Below the pieces are notes generated by a model. It saw only the letters and a list, made by a program, of their open reading frames with translations. It searched no databases and was not told where the DNA came from. Of a DNA stretch of 64,000 bases, positions 9,646 through 18,975 are shown piece after piece. A program made the translations under genes and the position numbers. Position 1 is the stretch's first letter. Every line of letters begins with the position of its first letter. The stretch comes from Acidobacteriota bacterium (lineage in GTDB: Bacteria; Acidobacteriota; Thermoanaerobaculia; Multivoradales; Multivoraceae), in the NCBI GenBank assembly GCA_028877275.1, contig JAPPFP010000006.1, positions 702,775 through 766,774 on the forward strand, written 5' to 3'.

Positions 9646-10694
9646 GAGTCGCCTACCTTCTGCCCGGCGCCGCACTCTACGGCGGCGTCAAGGTGGTCTT
9701 GCAGCACGCCCGGGCGCTCCGGAGCCTCGGAGTCGACGCGACCGTTCACTCGCCGGATCCGTGCCCGAACTGGTTCGACGGGGCGGACACCTTCTACCGG
9801 CAGGTTCGGTCTCTCGATCGGGGATCGCTGCCGCGGGTCGAGGTCGCGGTGGGGACGTTGGCGCCGACGGTCGCTCCCGCGATCGAGGTTGCCGAGCGCC
9901 TGGCGTGTCACCTGTGTCAGGGCTATGAGCCGGCCCACGACACGCTGTCTCGCGCAGAGCGCGAGGCGATGCTGGCCGCGTACGAGTTGCCGGCCCGGAA
10001 GCTCGTCGTGTCGCAACATCTCGTCCGCACGGTCCGCGAGCGGCACGGCGTCGAGGCTCACTGGATTCCGCAGCCGTTCGAGCCGGAGCTGTTCCGACCC
10101 CCGACGCGGGAACGGGGCGACGACGGCCGGCTGCGGGTATTCGTCAGCGGCCACTGGGATCTCGACGTCAAGGGAGTCGCCTGGTGCCTGCGCTCACTGC
10201 GGCCGCTCTTCGAGCGGAGCGGCCGCCGTCTCGACCTGGTGCGCCTGTCGCTGGACGCGGACCCGCGGGAGCTCGCTTTCTGGCCCGAAGCGGAACGGCA
10301 TCGTCACGTTCCGCCCGCGGAGGTCCCCGCACTGATCCACGGCGTCGACCTGTGCATCGGTCCGTCGTCGCCGCTCGAAGGCTTCGGCCTGCTCGCGCTC
10401 GAAGCGATGGGCTGCGCCCGTCCCTGCGTGCTGACGGACATCCCTTCCCACCGCGACCTCGATCCGGAAGACCGGGCCTCGATCAAGGTGTCGTTCCGCG
10501 ACGGTGAGGCGCTTCGCGGTGCGGTGGAGAGCCTGTGGCGCGACCGGGACCTGCGGCAGCGCCTCGGTAGGGCGGGGCGGGCGATCGCCGAGACGTACAC
10601 GGAACGCCGCACCGGCGAGGCGCTGTTGAGGGCGTTCGGCGACGAGCCGACCGGGCGGCGTTCGGCGACGGCTCAGGTGAAGATCGAGACGTAG
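9642..10694 (+). CDS. Glycosyltransferase family 4-like protein, probable CTG start
   Basis: About 350 residues. The N-terminus RVAYLLPG...YGGVKVVLQHARAL is the nucleotide-sugar glycosyltransferase start, and the C-terminal half has the donor-site pattern SPLEGFGLLALEAMGCARPCVLTD near residues 245-268. No ATG, GTG or TTG is available in frame close to this N-terminus. The best start is the CTG at 9642, which overlaps the preceding TGA as CTGA, by analogy with ATGA coupling. The upstream frame is a shadow of the oxidoreductase. It ends tail-to-tail with the methyltransferase, overlapping by 22 bp. It probably acts on a lipid or cell-surface glycan; acceptor unknown. Confidence 0.83.
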   Translation: MRVAYLLPGAALYGGVKVVLQHARALRSLGVDATVHSPDPCPNWFDGADTFYRQVRSLDRGSLPRVEVAVGTLAPTVAPAIEVAERLACHLCQGYEPAHDTLSRAEREAMLAAYELPARKLVVSQHLVRTVRERHGVEAHWIPQPFEPELFRPPTRERGDDGRLRVFVSGHWDLDVKGVAWCLRSLRPLFERSGRRLDLVRLSLDADPRELAFWPEAERHRHVPPAEVPALIHGVDLCIGPSSPLEGFGLLALEAMGCARPCVLTDIPSHRDLDPEDRASIKVSFRDGEALRGAVESLWRDRDLRQRLGRAGRAIAETYTERRTGEALLRAFGDEPTGRRSATAQVKIET

Positions 10695-11782
10695 AAGCCG
10701 GCCGTGGCCAGGCTCTCGCGGTCGGGCGCCATCGACTCCGGCAGCGCGTCCATCCGGGGCGGCAGGGGAGTCGTCTGGGCGTCGATTCGGTAGCGCGCGA
10801 AGCCGGCTGCGTGGAGCCAGTCCTCGAGCGTACGGCGGGTGAAGAAGCGAACGTGGGTGGCGCAGAGCAGTCCCATGGGGATGTAGTCCCAGCGCCCTGT
10901 GATCAGGTCCTCGACCACCGAATAGTGGCCGACGTTCGGTACCGAGAAGACCATTCGTCCGCCGGGACGGAGCCAGCCGGCGGCCCGTTCCAGGAACGCC
11001 TGGCCGTCGGTCAAGTGCTCGAACAGCTCGAAGGCGACGATCGCGTCGAAGGTCTCTCCGGGTTCCACGGTCTGGACGTCACCCCGGATCACCCGGTCGA
11101 GTTGGCTCTCGGCTGCCAGTGCCGCTTCGGGATTCAGTTCGATGCCGACGGTACGGCAGCCGAAGCGCTCCCTGATCAGGGCTGCGGTCGCGCCGCGGCC
11201 GCAGCCGACCTCCAGAACGGAGGACTCGGGCCCGAGGTCCGGTGGCAGGAGCGGCAGGACATCGGCGCGCTCGCCGCCGTAGTAGTCGATGAACTCGTAG
11301 CAGAGGCCGGCTCGCGGACCGGGTAGCCGGTCTCCCGAGGCCAACCGTGCAGCGGCCGCTATCGATAGCAGCGCGGCGGGAGAGGTCCCTTCGCCGGAAG
11401 GTAGGCCGGCAGCGCTAGTGGAGTCGGCGGCCAGCCATGCGGTCTCGGCCTGTTCGAAGTCGGCCAGCGTGAAGAGGTCGCTGCCTGCTTCCGGGCCGGT
11501 TGTCGTCAAGTCGGTGGCGTAGACGGCGCCGTTGCCGCCGTCACGGCGGTTCGCCGCGAGTTCCTCTCGCATTCTGCGCAGAGACTTGCGGGCAAGCAGG
11601 ACGCGACAGGACCTCAGGAGGAGGATTGCTTCCGCATCATCGGGCGGTTCGGCTGGCAGCTCCTGAACGACCTCGACCCTGCCGAACACGGCACGCGCTT
11701 CACCGACGAGCCAGCGGCGGAGATACCACCACTCGGCCGACGCGTCGGCCTCGGCGTCCCAGGGCAGGACCAGCAGCAGCAT
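10673..11782 (-). CDS. Class I SAM-dependent methyltransferase
   Basis: A 369-residue protein read from ATG 11782; the longer upstream frame lies over the LLM oxidoreductase gene and is discarded. The C-terminal half is a Rossmann methyltransferase: SVLEVGCGRG (motif I), GIELNPEAA (motif II), DAIVAFELFEHL (motif IV) and LRPGGRMVFSVPN (motif V). The N-terminal 150 residues resemble no domain I recognise and include an Asp/Glu-rich start. The arrangement resembles methyltransferases encoded beside surface-glycan glycosyltransferases, which suits the convergent neighbour. A TACGAT box lies 6 nt before the start and there is no Shine-Dalgarno. Confidence 0.85.
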   Translation of the reverse strand: MLLLVLPWDAEADASAEWWYLRRWLVGEARAVFGRVEVVQELPAEPPDDAEAILLLRSCRVLLARKSLRRMREELAANRRDGGNGAVYATDLTTTGPEAGSDLFTLADFEQAETAWLAADSTSAAGLPSGEGTSPAALLSIAAAARLASGDRLPGPRAGLCYEFIDYYGGERADVLPLLPPDLGPESSVLEVGCGRGATAALIRERFGCRTVGIELNPEAALAAESQLDRVIRGDVQTVEPGETFDAIVAFELFEHLTDGQAFLERAAGWLRPGGRMVFSVPNVGHYSVVEDLITGRWDYIPMGLLCATHVRFFTRRTLEDWLHAAGFARYRIDAQTTPLPPRMDALPESMAPDRESLATAGFYVSIFT

Positions 11783-11788
11783 CAGGCG

Positions 11789-11794
11789 ATCGTA
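11789..11794 (-). promoter_or_regulatory. Putative -10 box (TACGAT) for the methyltransferase gene
   Basis: Read on the minus strand, TACGAT ends 6 nt before ATG 11782 with no ribosome-binding sequence between. It sits in a 7-bp perfect inverted repeat (GTAGCGA / TCGCTAC, 11792-11809) that also covers the end of the upstream LLM gene, so the hairpin could act as attenuator or operator. Confidence 0.38.
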
Positions 11795-11805
11795 GCGACC
11801 GTTCG

Positions 11806-12876
11806 CTACAGGCGGAGCATCACCTCGTCGTGGAACTGCTGGATGACGCGCTCCTGGGTGGCCAGGGACGGCAGCAGCATGAGCTGGTCCAGTCCGGCGT
11901 CGGCGAGCGTGCGGACCTGCGCCCCCACTTCCTCTGCCGTACCCGCAAGACAGGAGGCGCGGATGAGATCGGGCGTCACGAACTTCTCCTCCTCCGGCAG
12001 CGAGTACGTGCAGTGTCCTGCATGCACGCGCAGATGGCGTCCGCGTACCGGTGTCTGCTCGACCAGGGCGCAGTACTCGTCCCAGACCGGCCGCACATGC
12101 GGCGGCGGCTCCCGGTCGAACTGGTGCTGCTGGTCGTAGAGGTAGTGCAGGCCGGAGAGCACGAAGGGGCCGCACTCCTCGATCACCCGCGGCGAGGTGA
12201 GATCTTCGCCGGGCTCCAGAATCACGGCTGTTGTGAGCGAGCAGGTGTAGAAGCTGTCACAGTCGAAGCCCCGGCCGGCGGCCTCGGCGCCGCGGCGGCA
12301 GTTCTCGACGGCGCGGTCGAACAGGGAAGCGTTCGGCGGAATCGACATGATCAGGCCATCGCCGACCTCGCCGGCCAGGCCCTGGCTCTTCGGCCCGAAG
12401 CCGGAGACGTACATCGGGATGCGCGGCTCGGTGGCGATGAATCCCTGTTCCTCCATCAGGAAGCGCAGCGGCTCGGTGCGCCCGCGGAACGTGAAGTCGA
12501 CCTCCTCGCCGTCGAGCAGCGCCCGCACCACGCGCAGGTACTCGCCGAACTCCTTGACGCCGACGGGACGGTGCCCCATCAGTCGGAGTGCCGTGTTGCC
12601 GGCGCCGATGCCGAGAAAGGTACGTCCCGGCGCTATCCGGTTGATCGTCGCGATGCTGTGCGCCGTCACCGGCGCGATCCGCGTGCCAGTGATCGCGACG
12701 CCGGTTCCGAGCTTGATCCGGCTCGTGCGTTCCGCCGCCAGCGCCAGCACCGCGTAGCAGTCCGACCAGATCATCTGGCTGTCGGCGATCCACGCATGGC
12801 TGTACCCGAGCGCTTCCGCCCGCTCGATGTAGCCGATGTCGTCGATCTTGCTAGCGACGCAGATGCCGAAGTCCAT
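11806..12876 (-). CDS. LLM-class (luciferase-like) flavin/F420-dependent oxidoreductase
   Basis: A 356-residue TIM-barrel protein of the luciferase-like monooxygenase superfamily, starting MDFGICVASK at ATG 12876 with a GGGAGG ribosome-binding site 7-8 nt upstream. The motifs AWIADSQM, RIKLGTGVAI and GRTFLGIGAGNTA are typical of F420- or FMN-dependent members such as methylene-H4MPT reductase-like and phthiodiolone ketoreductase-like proteins. Cofactor and substrate cannot be settled from sequence. It ends 23 bp before the methyltransferase start and is transcribed in the same direction. Confidence 0.85.
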   Translation of the reverse strand: MDFGICVASKIDDIGYIERAEALGYSHAWIADSQMIWSDCYAVLALAAERTSRIKLGTGVAITGTRIAPVTAHSIATINRIAPGRTFLGIGAGNTALRLMGHRPVGVKEFGEYLRVVRALLDGEEVDFTFRGRTEPLRFLMEEQGFIATEPRIPMYVSGFGPKSQGLAGEVGDGLIMSIPPNASLFDRAVENCRRGAEAAGRGFDCDSFYTCSLTTAVILEPGEDLTSPRVIEECGPFVLSGLHYLYDQQHQFDREPPPHVRPVWDEYCALVEQTPVRGRHLRVHAGHCTYSLPEEEKFVTPDLIRASCLAGTAEEVGAQVRTLADAGLDQLMLLPSLATQERVIQQFHDEVMLRL

Positions 12877-13252
12877 TGCCGTGCCTCCCGCGGCGAAGGC
12901 GGCAGTGTATCCGCGGCGCCGTTGCTTCACCCGCCCGAGCCGGGCGCGAGGAAGGGGGTCCCTGGGGACGCTCACCCTCAGGGAGAGGAGGGAAGGGTTG
13001 GGCTCGCTGTTGTCGGCTGCGTTTCGCCTCGGCGGTGGCTCATGGAAGGGCGTTGGAAGTCACTTGCCTCCGACCCCCAGGGACCCCCTCCTCGCACCCG
13101 GCTCGGGCTGGTCGTTAGCGGCGGGCCTTCGCTACTCGACTCGGGGCCGGGACTGGGCCGGGCGGTGTCGGTATGCGGTCGGCCTGGAACTCGTTTCTTC
13201 GCGCGCTAACATCCTCCTGATCCAGAATGTGGAGACTCAGGATTCGGGACGG
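12877..13252. repeat. 376-bp gene-free interval with a long imperfect inverted repeat
   Basis: The gap between divergent genes contains two arms, 12933-12967 and 13075-13108, that are reverse complements over about 34 bp with one mismatch and one single-base indel. Each arm contains the blocks GAGCCGGGCGCGAGGA and GGGTCCCTGGGG or their complements. The 107-bp spacer holds a purine-rich GGGAGAGGAGGGAAGGG run and no convincing gene. An open frame crosses the interval in phase with the downstream gene but has no domain or signal peptide. The element could be a MITE-like or REP-type repeat, or a cruciform-forming regulatory site. Confidence 0.6.
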
Positions 13253-16200
13253 ATGAGACGCATGGTTTCGGTAGTGACCAGAGTCGTGGCTTTGGTGGTG
13301 TGTGTCCCTGGTCTCGCTTCATTTGGAGGGGGACTGGCCCAGGCCGCGACGTCGCCGGACTTCGAGGCGGAAGTCCTGCCGGTGTTGAAGAGCCGGTGTT
13401 TCGCCTGTCACGGACCGCTGAGACAGCGGGGGAATCTGCGGCTCGATTCGCGGCCGGCGATGTTGATCGGGGGTGGCCGGGGAGCGGCGATCGTGCCTGG
13501 GGACGCGGAGGCGAGCTTGCTCGTCGCGGCGATTCGGCGCGAGGATGAACTGGAGATGCCGCCGCCGCGGGCGCTGGTGGCGGCGGAGCGGGAGTTGCTG
13601 GAGGCCTGGATCGTGGCCGGGGCGGAGTGGCCTCTGGCGCATGAGGAAGAGGTTGGGGGAGTTGGCGTCGCGGCGCGTGAAGTTCCGCCCGTGGAACACG
13701 ACATCACGGGGCCCGGCGAGCTCCTGTCCTTCAATCGAGACGTCCGCCCGATCCTCTCGGACCACTGCTACGAGTGTCACGGTCCGGACGCGGCCGTGCG
13801 TCAGGCGGGGCTGCGGCTCGACCAGGGTGAGTCGGCGTTGGGCGTTCTTCCGTCGGGTCGCCGGGCACTGGTGCCGGGCAGCCTGGAAGAGAGTCAGCTG
13901 TTTCAGCGGATCGCGGCGGCCGATGCCCTCGATCGGATGCCGCCCGTGCATGCCGACTCGGCGCTCTCGGAAGGAGAGATCGAGATCCTCGGCCGCTTCA
14001 TCCTGCAGGGCGCGGAGTTCGAGGATCACTGGGCGTACCGGCCGCCGCGGCGTCCCGATCCTCCGCCGGTGGCGGGCCCTGGTTGGGCCCGGGGCGATCT
14101 CGATCGTTTCGTCCTCGCCCGGCTGGAGAGCGAGGGGCTTGCGCCCGCGCCCGAGGCGGACCGCCGCACCCTTGCGAGACGGCTGTCGCTCGACCTGACC
14201 GGCTTGCCGCCGACGCCGGGCGCGGTGGAGGCCTTTCTCGCCGACACTTCCCCGGACGCCTACGAGCGTCTGGTGGACCGGCTGCTCGCCTCCGAGCGCT
14301 ACGGCGAGCACATGGCGCGTTCCTGGCTGGACGCCGCGCGCTACGCCGACACGAACGGTTACCACATCGACAACGAGCGGTTCATGTGGCGCTGGCGCGA
14401 CTGGGTCATCGACGCGTTCAACCGCAACCAGCCCTTCGACGAGTTCACCGTCGAACAACTCGCCGGCGACCTCCTGCCGGATCCGACTCCGGAGCAGTTG
14501 CTGGCCACCGGCTTCCACCGGAACCACATGATCAACTTCGAGGGCGGCGCGATTCCGGAGGAGTACCGGGTCCAGTACGTCTTCGACCGCACGGACACGA
14601 CGGCCACGGTGTGGATGGGGCTGACGGCGGGATGCGCCAAGTGCCACGACCACAAGTTCGATCCGATCAGCCAGCGCGAGTACTACCAGCTCGCCGCCTT
14701 CTTCAACACGGTGGACGAGGTCGGGCTCGACGGCAGCCAGGGCAACGCTGAGCCGAAAGTACTGGCGCCGGACCCGGGCCAGCGCGCTCTGCTCCACGAA
14801 CTCAGGGCGGAACTCGCGCCGCTGGATGCGCTCCTCGACGATGCGAACGGGGAAGCGGCGGCGGCCCAGGCCGCGTGGCAGGACGAGTGGGACAGCCGGT
14901 TGGGCGAGAGGTGGCGGCCGCTGGTGCCGGTTTCGCTCGAGTCCACCGCCGGCGCCAGGATGACCGTTCTCGATGACGGCTCGATCGAGGTGTCGGGCGA
15001 CAACCCGACGACCGACGTCTACGTCATCGAGGCGGAGACCGACCTCGACCGGATCGGCGCGTTGCGCCTGGAGGCGCTTCGGGATCGAGTCGATCCGTCA
15101 CTTGGGATCGGGCGGGCCGGGGACGGTAGTTTCGTGCTGACCGAGGTCGAGGTCAAGTCGACGCCGCTTGCCTCCGGCGGGCCATCCGTCGATCTGGAGC
15201 TGGTCGACGGCTACACCGACTACGCGACGTCGTCCCTGGGGCTGGAACTGGCGGTGGACGGAGACCTGAACACGGGGTGGGGCGCCGGCTACATCACCAG
15301 GGCAACGGCCCGGACCGCGGTCTTCGGGGTCGGTCCGCCGACGGCGGACGCGGGTGTCGCGGTCCACCGCGGCGGCGCTCGCCTGCGGATCGTCCTGCGG
15401 CAGGAGTCGAGCTACCAGCACAAGACGATGCGCCGTTTCCGGCTTTCGGTCTCCGACGCGCCCGAGGTGGCGTTTCAAATGCTGGAGCCGAAGTCGCTGC
15501 CGCCACCGTACGGCGGCCTCGCGGCGGCGTCGCGGGACTTCGAGTACCTCATCGGGCTGCCTGAGGACCAACGGACGGAGGAGCAGGCGACGACGATTCG
15601 CCATCGCTTCCGCCGGGGTCACTGGTCGCCGTGGCGGGCGCACGAGACGCGCTACGCCGTGCTCTCGGAGCGTCTCCGCGAGATCGAGGCCGCCGTACCG
15701 ACGACGATGGTCATGCGCGAGATGGACGATCCGCGGCCGACGTTCCTGCTGCGTCGCGGCGAGTACGACCAGCAGACGGACGAGGTCGACGCGGCCGTCC
15801 CGGCGGTGCTGCCGCCGATCCCCGAGGACCTCCCGAAGAACCGGCTGGGCCTGGCGCGCTGGCTGGTGAGCGGGGATCACCCGCTCACCGCGCGGGTGAC
15901 GGCGAACCGCACCTGGCAGAAGTTCTTCGGTCGCGGCCTGGTCGCGACCTCCGGCGACTTCGGCTCCCAGGGCGGGTGGCCTTCCCATCCCGATCTGCTC
16001 GACTGGCTGGCGACCGAGCTCGTCCGGCAGGAATGGGATCTGAAGGCGCTCCAGAAGACGATCGTGCTGTCCTCGACCTACCGCCAGAGTTCCAGGGCGA
16101 GTCCGGAACTCATCGAGCGCGACCCGGAGAACCGGCTCCTGGCGCGGGCGTCCCGCTTCCGTCTCGACGCGGAGGTGATTCGGGACGGCGCGCTGGCCGT

Positions 16201-16816
16201 CTCCGGCCTCCTGGTCGAGAGGCTTGGCGGCCCGAGCGTCAAGCCCTACCAGCCTCCCGGCCTGTGGCGCGAGATCGGCTACGAGAGCCGCGGCCGCTTC
16301 AGCGCCGGCATCTTCGAGCAGGACCATGGCGAGGCGCTCTACCGGCGTAGCCTCTACACGTTCTGGAAGCGCACCGTGCCGCCGCCGAACATGCTCGTAT
16401 TCGACGCGCCCAACCGGGAGACGTGCGTGGTGGAGAGGTCCCGTTCCAACACGCCGCTGCAGGCGCTGGTGCTGATGAACGATCCCCAGTTCGTCGAGGC
16501 GGCGCGTGTGCTGGCGGAGAGCCTGCTTGCGGAGACGGCTTTGGCGGAACAGGCCGGCGCGGGCGACGCTGCGTTGGTCGACGGACTCTTCCGCCGGGTG
16601 CTGGCGCGGCCGCCGACGGAAGTGGAGAGGGAGGCGATGCTCGACCTCGTCGCCGATCTGAGGCCGCGCTACGAACGGGACGCGGCGGCGGCCGAAGCGC
16701 TGATCAGGGTCGGCGAGCGGCCGGTCGACGGGAGAGTACCCGGCGCCGAGCTGGCGGCCTGGAGCGTGGCCGCGAGCGCGGTGCTGAACCTGGACGAGGC
16801 GGTGACCAGACGATGA
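13253..16816 (+). CDS. Secreted DUF1549/DUF1553 protein with two tandem planctomycete-type cytochrome c domains
   Basis: A 1187-residue protein. Start ATG 13253 gives a signal peptide of about 32 residues. Domain order: first PSCyt1 domain (CFACH at residues 49-53), second PSCyt1 domain (CYECH near 172), DUF1549/PSCyt2 with [15 protein letters not shown] and a third CxxCH (CAKCH near 460), a middle sugar-binding-like beta domain (about 590-760), then DUF1553 with [21 protein letters not shown] and [19 protein letters not shown]. Homologues usually have one PSCyt1 domain, so the duplication is unusual. The stop overlaps the DUF1501 gene by 4 bp, the standard partnership of these families. The probable role is periplasmic redox or glycan degradation; biochemistry is not established. 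Confidence 0.92.
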   Translation: MRRMVSVVTRVVALVVCVPGLASFGGGLAQAATSPDFEAEVLPVLKSRCFACHGPLRQRGNLRLDSRPAMLIGGGRGAAIVPGDAEASLLVAAIRREDELEMPPPRALVAAERELLEAWIVAGAEWPLAHEEEVGGVGVAAREVPPVEHDITGPGELLSFNRDVRPILSDHCYECHGPDAAVRQAGLRLDQGESALGVLPSGRRALVPGSLEESQLFQRIAAADALDRMPPVHADSALSEGEIEILGRFILQGAEFEDHWAYRPPRRPDPPPVAGPGWARGDLDRFVLARLESEGLAPAPEADRRTLARRLSLDLTGLPPTPGAVEAFLADTSPDAYERLVDRLLASERYGEHMARSWLDAARYADTNGYHIDNERFMWRWRDWVIDAFNRNQPFDEFTVEQLAGDLLPDPTPEQLLATGFHRNHMINFEGGAIPEEYRVQYVFDRTDTTATVWMGLTAGCAKCHDHKFDPISQREYYQLAAFFNTVDEVGLDGSQGNAEPKVLAPDPGQRALLHELRAELAPLDALLDDANGEAAAAQAAWQDEWDSRLGERWRPLVPVSLESTAGARMTVLDDGSIEVSGDNPTTDVYVIEAETDLDRIGALRLEALRDRVDPSLGIGRAGDGSFVLTEVEVKSTPLASGGPSVDLELVDGYTDYATSSLGLELAVDGDLNTGWGAGYITRATARTAVFGVGPPTADAGVAVHRGGARLRIVLRQESSYQHKTMRRFRLSVSDAPEVAFQMLEPKSLPPPYGGLAAASRDFEYLIGLPEDQRTEEQATTIRHRFRRGHWSPWRAHETRYAVLSERLREIEAAVPTTMVMREMDDPRPTFLLRRGEYDQQTDEVDAAVPAVLPPIPEDLPKNRLGLARWLVSGDHPLTARVTANRTWQKFFGRGLVATSGDFGSQGGWPSHPDLLDWLATELVRQEWDLKALQKTIVLSSTYRQSSRASPELIERDPENRLLARASRFRLDAEVIRDGALAVSGLLVERLGGPSVKPYQPPGLWREIGYESRGRFSAGIFEQDHGEALYRRSLYTFWKRTVPPPNMLVFDAPNRETCVVERSRSNTPLQALVLMNDPQFVEAARVLAESLLAETALAEQAGAGDAALVDGLFRRVLARPPTEVEREAMLDLVADLRPRYERDAAAAEALIRVGERPVDGRVPGAELAAWSVAASAVLNLDEAVTRR

Positions 16817-18330
16817 ACGGAAAGAAGACCGACTCCTTCTGCGGCGCCTGCGGCCCGCGAATGGGCGCGAATCCCCAGGCCGACTATGCGCTCGGCGTCA
16901 GCCGGCGACAGTTCTTCGGCCTGGCGAGCACGGGGATCGGCGTCGCGGCGCTCTCTTCGCTGCTCGACCCTGGGCCTTCGTGGGCGGCCCGCAGCGAGGC
17001 GGGAAGGGCTCTGGGCGCGCTCGGCGGCACCCACTTCCCGGCCAGGGCGAAGCGGGTGATCTACCTGTTCCAGTCCGGTGCGCCGTCCCAGATCGATCTC
17101 TTCGACCACAAGCCGCGCCTGACCGAGTGGCACGGCCAGGAACTGCCCGCCTCGGTGCGCGGCGACCAGCGCGTGACCGGGATGACGGCGAACCAGGATT
17201 CGTTCCCGATCACGGCGTCAATGTTCGGGTTCGCGCAGCACGGCGAAAGCGGCGCCTGGGTCAGCGAGCTGATGCCCCATACCGCGGGGATCGTCGACAA
17301 GATCTGCTTTCTCAAGGCGGTGCATACCGAGGCGATCAACCACGATCCGGGGATCACCTATCTGCAGACGGGACACCAGCAGCCCGGCCGACCGAGCCTG
17401 GGCGCCTGGTTGAGCTACGGCATCGGTTCCGAGAACCGCGACCTGCCCGCCTTCATCGTGCTGATCTCCCAGGGCAGCGCCAGGCGCGAGTCCCAGGCCC
17501 TCTTTCAGCGGCTCTGGGGCGCCGGTTTCCTGCCTTCCGAGCACCAGGGTGTCAACCTGCGGGCGGCCGAGGACCCGGTTCTCTACCTGTCCGATCCGCC
17601 GGGGATCGACCGCGACGTCCGGCGCCGCATGCTGGACGTGGTGGCGAGGTTGAACGAACAGCACCACGAGGAGTTCGGCGATCCGGAGATCACCGCCCGG
17701 ATCGCGCAGTACGAAATGGCCTACCGGATGCAGGCCTCGGTGCCCGAGCTCGTCGATACGTGGGACGAACCGCAGAGCACGTTCGACCTGTATGGCGAGG
17801 ACGCGCGCACTCCGGGAACCTACGCGGCGAACTGCCTGCTGGCGCGGCGGCTGGCGGAGCGTGACGTCCGCTTCATTCAGCTCTACCACCGCGGCTGGGA
17901 CCAGCACGGGGATCTGCCGAGCGACATCCGCCTGCAATGCGCCGACGTGGATCGGGCGTCGGCGGCGCTGGTCACGGATCTGGAGCAGCGGGGGCTGCTG
18001 GAGGACACTCTGGTCGTCTGGGGCGGTGAGTTCGGGCGCACCGTGTACTGCCAGGGGACACTGGCCGAAGACAACTACGGCCGCGATCACCACGGCCGCT
18101 GCTACACGGTGTGGATGGCGGGCGCCGGCATCGAACCGGGCAAGACGCACGGCGAGACGGACGAGCACTGCTACAACATCGTGTCGGGCGGCGTGCACAT
18201 CCACGACCTGAACGCGACGATCCTGCACCAGCTCGGGATCGACCATGAGCGCCTCGTCTACCGCTACAGTGGCCGGGACTTCCGATTGACGGACGTCCAT
18301 GGCCGGGTCGTGGAGGAGATACTGGCTTAA
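16813..18330 (+). CDS. DUF1501 (sulfatase-like alkaline-phosphatase-fold) protein, Tat-exported
   Basis: A 505-residue protein with start ATG 16813 inside the upstream stop (ATGA). The twin-arginine signal SRRQFFGLASTGIG lies near residues 30-43. The DUF1501 motifs are clear: VIYLFQSGAPSQIDLFDHKP, HTEAINHDPGITYLQTGH, ARRLAERDVRFIQLYHRGWDQH and VVWGGEFGRTVY. DUF1501 proteins have the alkaline phosphatase/sulfatase fold and are nearly always encoded with DUF1549/DUF1553 proteins. The N-terminal CGACGPRMG segment before the Tat motif is short and Cys-rich. Substrate unknown. Confidence 0.92.
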   Translation: MNGKKTDSFCGACGPRMGANPQADYALGVSRRQFFGLASTGIGVAALSSLLDPGPSWAARSEAGRALGALGGTHFPARAKRVIYLFQSGAPSQIDLFDHKPRLTEWHGQELPASVRGDQRVTGMTANQDSFPITASMFGFAQHGESGAWVSELMPHTAGIVDKICFLKAVHTEAINHDPGITYLQTGHQQPGRPSLGAWLSYGIGSENRDLPAFIVLISQGSARRESQALFQRLWGAGFLPSEHQGVNLRAAEDPVLYLSDPPGIDRDVRRRMLDVVARLNEQHHEEFGDPEITARIAQYEMAYRMQASVPELVDTWDEPQSTFDLYGEDARTPGTYAANCLLARRLAERDVRFIQLYHRGWDQHGDLPSDIRLQCADVDRASAALVTDLEQRGLLEDTLVVWGGEFGRTVYCQGTLAEDNYGRDHHGRCYTVWMAGAGIEPGKTHGETDEHCYNIVSGGVHIHDLNATILHQLGIDHERLVYRYSGRDFRLTDVHGRVVEEILA

Positions 18331-18396
18331 GGGAAGAAGGTCACCGTTCTGACATCGCGTCGTGCGTGAGGCGCTCGTGTTCAAGAGGAGAAACGG

Positions 18397-18813
18397 ATGA
18401 ACTGGGGTAGAGCAGTCGGTGCCGGCCTGGCGGCCGGTTTCGTTCAGAACATCGTCAACTTCGTGCTGCACGGCCTGGTGTTCGGCGGCATGTACGTCGA
18501 TCAGCCCGCCTTCGTGCAGGAACCCGACAGCATGGCCATGCAGATCGTGTGGTTCCTCGTCGTCGCCTTGACGATCGGCGTTGCGGCCAGCGTGCTGTTC
18601 GCGTCCAGCCGCCAGTCCTGGCAGCAGGGCGCCAGGGGTGGCCTCCACTTCGGAATCCTCCTGGGCGCTGTCGTCGGCTTCCACCAGTTCTACCTGACCC
18701 TGGTGGTCAACGACTTTCCCTACCACGTCGCCTGGACGTGGCTGGCCATCGACATCATTTCCCTCGGCATCGGCGGCACGGTCCTGGGTGTCCTGTACAA
18801 GCGCGCCGACTAG
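18397..18813 (+). CDS. Small four-helix membrane protein of unknown function
   Basis: A 138-residue hydrophobic protein starting MNWGRAVGAGL, preceded by AAGAGGAGAAACGG, a good ribosome-binding site. Four transmembrane segments are apparent (about residues 5-32, 48-68, 79-102 and 108-132). A Gly-rich first helix and a central AxxSRQSW loop are the only marked features. It lies between the DUF1501 gene and the ammonium transporter on the same strand. No family was recognised. Confidence 0.72.
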   Translation: MNWGRAVGAGLAAGFVQNIVNFVLHGLVFGGMYVDQPAFVQEPDSMAMQIVWFLVVALTIGVAASVLFASSRQSWQQGARGGLHFGILLGAVVGFHQFYLTLVVNDFPYHVAWTWLAIDIISLGIGGTVLGVLYKRAD

Positions 18814-18975
18814 GGCGGCGCTCGAGTACGTCTCGGGACTGGCGCTACAATGCTTCTGTCTCGGGCGCGGTCCCCGACCGTACCGTCCCGGGGCCGTGAA
18901 CGAAGAACCTGGTCACGCGTCGTCGACGCCCTCGCAAGAGGGGGCGGGGCCTCCACCACTAGCCGGAGGAAACGA

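Noticed and set aside
12836..13252. N-terminal extension of the DUF1549/DUF1553 gene back to 12836
   Set aside because: The extension overlaps the divergent LLM gene, crosses the inverted repeat and would bury the signal peptide that begins at ATG 13253.
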